Both the position numbers and the translations under genes were made by a program. Below are positions 14,929-19,227 of a stretch of DNA of 19,227 nucleotides, in pieces (the first letter of the stretch is position 1; each line of letters starts with the position of its first letter). A model generated the notes under the pieces. The model saw only the letters and a program-made list of their open reading frames with translations, had not been told where the DNA came from and searched no databases. This DNA comes from Cyclobacteriaceae bacterium (GTDB taxonomy: Bacteria > Bacteroidota > Bacteroidia > Cytophagales > Cyclobacteriaceae). The DNA lies in contig JAOTYN010000019.1 in the NCBI GenBank assembly GCA_029861825.1, positions 1 to 19,227 on the forward strand, written 5' to 3'.

Positions 14929-15623
14929 TAAATGACCCTCTTGAAATAGCTCAGATAGGACGATTGGTTCCCTGAGAGCAGCTCTTCCATTTTAGGGTGG
15001 TCGGCCAATCGCTGAAGTGACTGCCGATCGGATTGAGTGAAAATAACCAATCCCTCCATAGGCAAGGGCACGGCGCGTTCCTGGCCGCGGTTTATTATGG
15101 TAAGAGTCGCGGACTTTTGGGCTACAAAATAAAGCTGGCACTGCTGCTCTTGGGCCAGCCCTTGCAGTGTGGGCAGCTGAGCTTCTAGAGTGCCTCCCTG
15201 GAAATGATAAACCAGGTAATGATCCTCTTTATCTCCGGATTTACCCTGAATGAGTTGTGCAAACCCCAGATTGAAATTCCGCACAGCTTTTATGCGCAAC
15301 AAGCTGATTACCTGAAAGAACTTTCTTCCCAAAAGGCTTAAAAATGCCTGAGGGCTAGGATATTTTACAATCAGCAGCACCGCCCTATTTACCTTTGCAG
15401 AGTCCTTTAACAGCTCGGTTTGATAACCTTTGAAAATAGCCTTTGCTCCAATAGAACGCGCCAGGGGAAAAGCCAGAAATCCGTAAAGGTTGTAGAGGCT
15501 TTTGCTGTTGAGATCCAGCCAATTAATGGCAAACATAGGGATATTTTCCAGATCCACTTTCTCGGAAACGGGTTGAATCCTGGCTTGAAGCTGTTTATTG
15601 ATTATCTTAGTAAGACCTGCCAT
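14928..15623 (-). CDS. DUF1330-like protein of unknown function
   Basis: A 231-residue protein without signal peptide or membrane helix. Residues about 28-125 (starting MFAINWLDLNSKSLYNLYGF and including GAKAIFKGYQ and VLLIVKYPSPQAFLSLL) resemble the small alpha-beta barrel domain DUF1330, which is usually a stand-alone protein of roughly 95 residues. The second half (about 130-231) has a similar pattern of short strands but no recognisable motif; it might be a diverged second copy. The gene is divergent from the molybdoenzyme gene, with a 48-base gap, and its stop overlaps the start of the RNA methyltransferase gene. I cannot assign a function. Confidence 0.7.
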   Translation of the reverse strand: MAGLTKIINKQLQARIQPVSEKVDLENIPMFAINWLDLNSKSLYNLYGFLAFPLARSIGAKAIFKGYQTELLKDSAKVNRAVLLIVKYPSPQAFLSLLGRKFFQVISLLRIKAVRNFNLGFAQLIQGKSGDKEDHYLVYHFQGGTLEAQLPTLQGLAQEQQCQLYFVAQKSATLTIINRGQERAVPLPMEGLVIFTQSDRQSLQRLADHPKMEELLSGNQSSYLSYFKRVI

Positions 15624-15663
15624 GCTTTAAGATAGTTAAAGTTGAGAAAATAAAGATCACATC

Positions 15664-15668
15664 GGAGG
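15664..15668 (+). promoter_or_regulatory. Strong Shine-Dalgarno sequence GGAGG before the molybdoenzyme
   Basis: GGAGG lies three bases before ATG 15672. It is noticeable because most other starts in this window lack such a sequence, as is normal in Bacteroidota. It supports the chosen start, although the spacing is shorter than the usual five to nine bases. Confidence 0.5.
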
Positions 15669-15671
15669 GCC

Positions 15672-17804
15672 ATGTCTCAAATCAAAAAACATTTTCGCAC
15701 CTGCAACTTGTGTGAGGCCATGTGTGGATTGGTTATTGAACATCAAGGAAATCAGATTGTTTCTATCAAAGGAGATCCGGAAGACCCTTTCAGTCAGGGG
15801 CATATCTGTCCCAAGGCAGTAGCTTTACAAGATCTGCACCAGGATCCTGACCGCCTGCGGAAGCCCGTTAAGAAAGTGAATGGCCGCTGGAAGGAAATAG
15901 CTTGGCCAGAAGCCTATGACCTGGTGACTAACGGAATAAAGGAAGTCCAGCAAAAATATGGCAATGATGCGGTCGCGCTCTACCAGGGAAATCCCAGTGT
16001 GCACAACATGGGATCCATGCTCTATGGCCCGGCTTTCGCCCGCAGCCTGAAAACCCGCAATAAATTTTCCGCAAGCAGTGTGGACCAATTACCCCATCAT
16101 GTAGTATCCCAACATATGTTTGGACACTTGATGATGATCCCTGTCCCCGATATCGATCGCACTCATTATTTGCTGATGTTGGGGGCTAACCCCATGGTGA
16201 GCAATGGTAGCCTCATGACCTGTGGGGGATTCCCCAGGCGATTAAAAGCCCTACAGGATAGGGGCGGGAAAATGGTAGTGATTGACCCCCGATACTCCGA
16301 AACCGCCGCCAAGGCCCATAAACATCTGTTCATTAAGCCGGGTACTGACGCTCTTTTGCTCTTGGAGATGGTCAAGACCTTAATCCAGGATGGTATGGAA
16401 CCGCCAGAAAAACTGCTGGGCATGACTCAGGGGTGGCAGCAACTCCTTGACCTGGTTAAATTATTGCCGGAAGACCTATGTCCGAATACCGGGATTGATA
16501 AAGCTTCCGCACAGCAGCTGGCCCGTGAATTCGCAGCCGCCGAAACCGCGGTATGTTATGGCAGAATGGGAGTTTCCACCCAACCTCACGGAAGTCTGGT
16601 GCAGTGGCTGATCCATATTCTGAACCTGATCACCGGTAATTTCGACCAACCTGGAGGCGCTATGTTTACCAAACCTGCAGTGGACATCGCCAAAGCCCTG
16701 GGTAAAAACGGCACAGAAAGAAAACAGGGTCGTTTTGCCAGCAGGATACGACAACTTCCGGAGTTTTTCGGGGAGCTTCCGGTGGCAGCCTTATTGGAGG
16801 AGATAATTACACCGGGTGAAGGCCAGATTAAAGCGCTCATTACCTCAGCGGGCAATCCGGTTTTGTCAACACCCCAAGGTCATGACCTGGGCGAAGCATT
16901 AAAGACCCTGGAATTCCAGGTGGCCATAGATATTTATATTAATGAGACTACCCGTCACGCTCAAGTGATCCTGCCTCCTACCACCGGGTTGGAGACCGAT
17001 CACTATGACTTGGCCTTCCATACCTTTGCGGTTCGGGATTTTACCAAGTTCAGTACAGCGCTTATCAAGCCAGCAGATGACACCCAACATGATTGGCAAA
17101 TCTTCAAGACCTTAACTCATAGACTAGATAGCATAGGCAGAAAAAAAGGCCGTTGGTGGCAACGGGCATTTGTCAGATGGTCCACTCCCCGAAGATTACT
17201 GGATCTGGCTTTGCGCTTCGGCCCTTATGGGCAACTGAACAGCTGGAAACCTGGTGGACTTACTTTGTCCAGGCTAAGGAGCAAACCCCATGGAATAGAC
17301 CTGGGAGCTTTGAAGCCCTGTCTGCCGGCACGATTGTTTACAAATAATAAATGCATTCAATTGGTGCCCGATTTCATATCCCTGGATATCACGAAACTAC
17401 TCAGTTACGGCCAAGCTGAAAATTCACAGTTACTATTGATCGGGCGTCGCCAGTTGAGAAGCAACAACAGCTGGATGCACAACATACCCCGGCTAATGAA
17501 AGGAGCCGAACGCTGCACCTTATTAATGAATCCCCGGGACGCTGCCTCCCGCCACTTGCAGCATGGGCAAAAAGTACAGGTTACCTCCAGAGTAGGTTCC
17601 ATCCCGATTACCCTGGAAATAAGCGAGCAAATGATGCCTGGGGTGGTGAGTATTCCCCATGGATGGGGTCATCAGACTACAGAAACTCTAAGTGTAGCTC
17701 AATCGCATGGGGGTTCCAGCATCAATGATCTAACCGACACCTTGGAGTTGGATGGTCCTTCGGGGAACGCCGCCTTTTCAGGGATTAGAGTTGAGGTGGA
17801 ATAA
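15672..17804 (+). CDS. Molybdopterin oxidoreductase of the DMSO reductase superfamily, substrate unknown
   Basis: A 710-residue enzyme binding Mo-bis-pyranopterin guanine dinucleotide. The N-terminal [4Fe-4S] motif is complete: C11, C14, C18 and C46 (Cx2Cx3Cx27C). The Mo-binding core follows with ANPMVSNGS (172-180) and VVIDPRYSETA (202-212). The C-terminal dinucleotide-binding domain (about 587-704) contains GRRQLRSNNSWMHN and MMPGVVSIPHGWGHQ, which characterises a family of stand-alone oxidoreductases rather than nitrate reductase or formate dehydrogenase with partner subunits. There is no Tat signal, so it should work in the cytoplasm. No Cys is present between C46 and C184, and the region aligned with the usual Mo-ligating residue (about 131-138) contains Ser instead. 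No partner or cofactor genes are adjacent, and the redox partner is unknown. Confidence 0.9.
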   Translation: MSQIKKHFRTCNLCEAMCGLVIEHQGNQIVSIKGDPEDPFSQGHICPKAVALQDLHQDPDRLRKPVKKVNGRWKEIAWPEAYDLVTNGIKEVQQKYGNDAVALYQGNPSVHNMGSMLYGPAFARSLKTRNKFSASSVDQLPHHVVSQHMFGHLMMIPVPDIDRTHYLLMLGANPMVSNGSLMTCGGFPRRLKALQDRGGKMVVIDPRYSETAAKAHKHLFIKPGTDALLLLEMVKTLIQDGMEPPEKLLGMTQGWQQLLDLVKLLPEDLCPNTGIDKASAQQLAREFAAAETAVCYGRMGVSTQPHGSLVQWLIHILNLITGNFDQPGGAMFTKPAVDIAKALGKNGTERKQGRFASRIRQLPEFFGELPVAALLEEIITPGEGQIKALITSAGNPVLSTPQGHDLGEALKTLEFQVAIDIYINETTRHAQVILPPTTGLETDHYDLAFHTFAVRDFTKFSTALIKPADDTQHDWQIFKTLTHRLDSIGRKKGRWWQRAFVRWSTPRRLLDLALRFGPYGQLNSWKPGGLTLSRLRSKPHGIDLGALKPCLPARLFTNNKCIQLVPDFISLDITKLLSYGQAENSQLLLIGRRQLRSNNSWMHNIPRLMKGAERCTLLMNPRDAASRHLQHGQKVQVTSRVGSIPITLEISEQMMPGVVSIPHGWGHQTTETLSVAQSHGGSSINDLTDTLELDGPSGNAAFSGIRVEVE

Positions 17805-17816
17805 TCAATCCTTTAT

Positions 17817-18389
17817 CTAATCCTCTACCTCTAAGATCATCTCGATTTCAACAGCTATGTTGCTAGGTAAAGAACCCATGCCCACGGCAGAACGGGCATG
17901 TTTGCCGGCATCGCCAAAGACCTCCACCATAAGGTCCGAAAACCCGTTCACCACTTTGGACTGATCGGTAAAATCCGGGGCCGCATTTACCATGCCCAGT
18001 ACTTTTACCACTCGCTTAACTTTGTTCAAATCACCCAAATCTGCCTTGAGAGCAGCTAATTGTTGAATGGCAGTCAAGCGGGCGGCTTCGTACCCTTCCT
18101 CGACTGTAAGGTCCGCCCCCACTTTACCGGTTATGTAGGTGCCATCGGCTTGCAGAGGGCCTTTCCCCGAAGTAAATACCAGATTGCCTGTACGCACGGT
18201 ATTCACATAATTGGCCACCGGAGCACCCACTTCCGGCAGTTCGATGCCCAGTGAGGCAATGCGAGCTTCGATGTCGTTGTCCTGGGTTTGGGCCGGGAGC
18301 ACTTCGGTTTGTTCATCAGAAGTTGATTGTTCCGGAGCCTGGCAAAAGCAAAATGCCGCTGCCAAAAATATTAGGTAGATTGGTTTCAT
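17817..18389 (-). CDS. RidA-family protein with a lipoprotein signal
   Basis: A 190-residue protein whose residues 40-190 form a YjgF/YER057c/UK114 (RidA) domain of the subgroup starting EARIASLGIELPEVGAPVANY. RidA proteins hydrolyse reactive enamine/imine intermediates such as 2-aminoacrylate, in the cytoplasm. The key Arg and Glu are present: R166 (HARSAVG) and E181, with the same 15-residue spacing as E. coli R105 and E120. Unusually, it has an N-terminal extension with a hydrophobic signal and cysteines at 14 and 16. The sequence after C16 (QAPEQ) resembles the surface lipoprotein export signal described in Bacteroidota (QA followed by K and acidic residues). An acidic, low-complexity linker of about 20 residues follows. 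I infer an exported lipoprotein. The gene is convergent with the molybdoenzyme, with a 12-base gap. Confidence 0.85.
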   Translation of the reverse strand: MKPIYLIFLAAAFCFCQAPEQSTSDEQTEVLPAQTQDNDIEARIASLGIELPEVGAPVANYVNTVRTGNLVFTSGKGPLQADGTYITGKVGADLTVEEGYEAARLTAIQQLAALKADLGDLNKVKRVVKVLGMVNAAPDFTDQSKVVNGFSDLMVEVFGDAGKHARSAVGMGSLPSNIAVEIEMILEVED

Positions 18390-18483
18390 AACTATCTCTT
18401 TTTATGCAACTATAATTTAGAAAAAGATTAAGGAATATTTAATAAATTAAATAAATCATCCATTTACACGGAAAGACAATCCC
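18390..18483. other. Divergent promoter region between the RidA lipoprotein and YdeI-family genes
   Basis: Ninety-four AT-rich bases must serve both genes. An inverted repeat ATTTAAT-AA-ATTAAAT occurs at 18437-18452, but in such AT-rich sequence this may be chance. No clear -33/-7 promoter pair could be fixed for either direction. Confidence 0.4.
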
Positions 18484-19080
18484 ATGGAATATCTGAAACA
18501 AGTTGATGAATATATTACAAAAAAATTGCAATGGTCGGAAGTACTGCAGTTATTGCGAGAGGTAATTGCTTCTACAGAGTTGCAGGAATCCGTAAAGTGG
18601 GGCTACCCGGTGTACACACTTGATGGGAAAAATGTGGTGGGCTTGAGCGCCTTTAAAGGATATGCTGGCATCTGGTTCTTTCAAGGGGCACAACTAAATG
18701 ACCGGCTAAAGGTCTTGATCAATGCCCAGGAAGGGAAAACCAAAGCCTTGCGGCAATGGCGTTTCAAATCATTGGATGAGGTTTCAGCCAAAGTTGTGAA
18801 AGTTTATGTGGAGGAGGCCATTGCCAATCAGAAGTCCGGGAATGTGATCAAAGCCAGTGCCCCTCGCAAAAAACCCTTAGTTATACCTCTGGAAATTTTG
18901 GAGGCGTTTCAACATGATAAGCACCTGCAAGCCCGCTTTGAGGAATTTAATCTGACCCGTAAACGAGAACTAACGGAGTATATCACCGAAGCCAAGCGTC
19001 CAGAAACCAAGGTGCGGCGACTACAGAAGGTGGTGGAGCTGATCCGGGAAAACCGGGGGCTTTATGACAAGTACAAATAA
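18484..19080 (+). CDS. YdeI/OmdA-family protein (DUF1801 domain plus OmdA domain)
   Basis: A 198-residue soluble protein. The N-terminal half (about 10-115) is a DUF1801 domain, recognisable by LQESVKWGYPVYTLDGKNVV followed by AGIWFFQGAQL. The C-terminal 60 residues are a basic helical OmdA-type segment, with PLEILEAF near 135 and a positively charged stretch ARFEEFNLTRKRELTEYI. B. subtilis YdeI has the same arrangement. The molecular function is not known; relatives are linked to stress or antimicrobial-peptide resistance. It starts at ATG 18484 after GGAAAG and is divergent from the RidA lipoprotein gene, with 94 bases between them. Confidence 0.85.
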   Translation: MEYLKQVDEYITKKLQWSEVLQLLREVIASTELQESVKWGYPVYTLDGKNVVGLSAFKGYAGIWFFQGAQLNDRLKVLINAQEGKTKALRQWRFKSLDEVSAKVVKVYVEEAIANQKSGNVIKASAPRKKPLVIPLEILEAFQHDKHLQARFEEFNLTRKRELTEYITEAKRPETKVRRLQKVVELIRENRGLYDKYK

Positions 19081-19097
19081 GGCTTCTGGTAACTTAT

Positions 19098-19227
19098 TTA
19101 AGTTGACCGTGAGCGACGGAACCTACCGGGGCTTTGTTGGTACTGCCGTTTGAAGGCCCGGCTAAAAGCCGTTTCGGACTGATACCCAACTTGTGCGGCT
19201 ACCCTATCCATTGGCTGCCCCTCTTTT
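19098..19227 (-). CDS. AraC-family transcriptional regulator, C-terminal end only
   Basis: The minus strand has an open frame running off the right edge and ending at TAA (19100-19098). The 42 residues seen are the second helix-turn-helix of an AraC/XylS regulator: PMDRVAAQVGYQSETAFSRA, then FKRQYQQSPGRFR, with the typical G-Y-x-S-x-x-A-F-S-R-A-F and the S-P-x-x-F/Y-R ending. The sensing domain lies outside the window, so the signal it responds to cannot be told. The gene is convergent with the YdeI-family gene, with a 17-base gap. Confidence 0.88.
   Translation of the reverse strand, partial: KEGQPMDRVAAQVGYQSETAFSRAFKRQYQQSPGRFRRSRST

Noticed and set aside
15420..15635. Plus-strand 71-codon frame opposite the DUF1330-like gene
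   Set aside because: It lies wholly antisense to a better-supported gene and its translation looks random.
18437..18452. Operator palindrome between the RidA lipoprotein and YdeI-family genes
   Set aside because: It is made only of A and T with a two-base centre, in a very AT-rich spacer, so chance is a sufficient explanation.
1..19227. CRISPR array, tRNA/rRNA genes, insertion sequences or prophage
   Set aside because: No regularly spaced repeats, no cloverleaf or rRNA-like stretches in the gaps, and no transposase, integrase or phage proteins among the reading frames.

Overview
The window looks like a chromosomal segment of a Bacteroidota bacterium. The evidence is the gene content (a secreted VPS10/sortilin-type propeller, a GMC dehydrogenase with a gluconate-dehydrogenase subunit-3 partner, a LolA-like secreted protein), signal peptides cleaved just before Gln (KA|QS, NS|QD, AG|QQ), a lipoprotein whose residues after the lipid cysteine resemble the Bacteroidota surface-export signal, and start codons mostly without Shine-Dalgarno sequences. 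I cannot place it to class or genus. No rRNA, tRNA, insertion sequence, prophage or CRISPR array is visible.

Layout. (1) 138-3720, plus strand: a tight operon of an NRAMP-superfamily transporter (YcsG type) and the three subunits of prokaryotic 5-oxoprolinase, pxpA-pxpB-pxpC. This is an import-and-salvage unit that should return pyroglutamate to glutamate. The transporter has lost the residues that define metal-ion NRAMPs. (2) 3793-5591, plus strand: a zinc-free quinone oxidoreductase and an agmatinase-type ureohydrolase. (3) 8804-5613, minus strand: GMC flavoprotein dehydrogenase, its Tat-signal/lipobox small subunit, and a TMEM175-type membrane protein gene interrupted by an in-frame amber codon. 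Two perfect 14-bp palindromes lie just upstream of the operon. (4) 9031-12875, plus strand: two secreted proteins, LolA-like and a ten-Asp-box double beta-propeller, closed by a strong hairpin terminator. (5) 12990-14248, plus strand: a secreted serine beta-lactamase/esterase-family gene broken by a frameshift that also removes a short conserved segment. (6) 15623-14227, minus strand: a DUF1330-like protein translationally coupled to a SpoU/YjtD-type RNA methyltransferase. (7) 15672-17804, plus strand: a stand-alone cytoplasmic molybdopterin oxidoreductase with an N-terminal [4Fe-4S] motif. (8) Right end: a lipoprotein RidA homologue (minus), a YdeI/OmdA-family protein (plus), and the 3' end of an AraC-family regulator (minus) that runs off the edge.

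The most interesting points are the metal-ligand-less NRAMP fixed to 5-oxoprolinase (a likely organic-acid transporter), the ferredoxin-like cysteine motif in the GMC dehydrogenase with a signal-bearing partner, the paired palindromes in front of that operon, and the exported RidA. Two genes (TMEM175 and the beta-lactamase family) appear disrupted. I found no unmistakable new multi-gene system such as a defence island or biosynthetic cluster.
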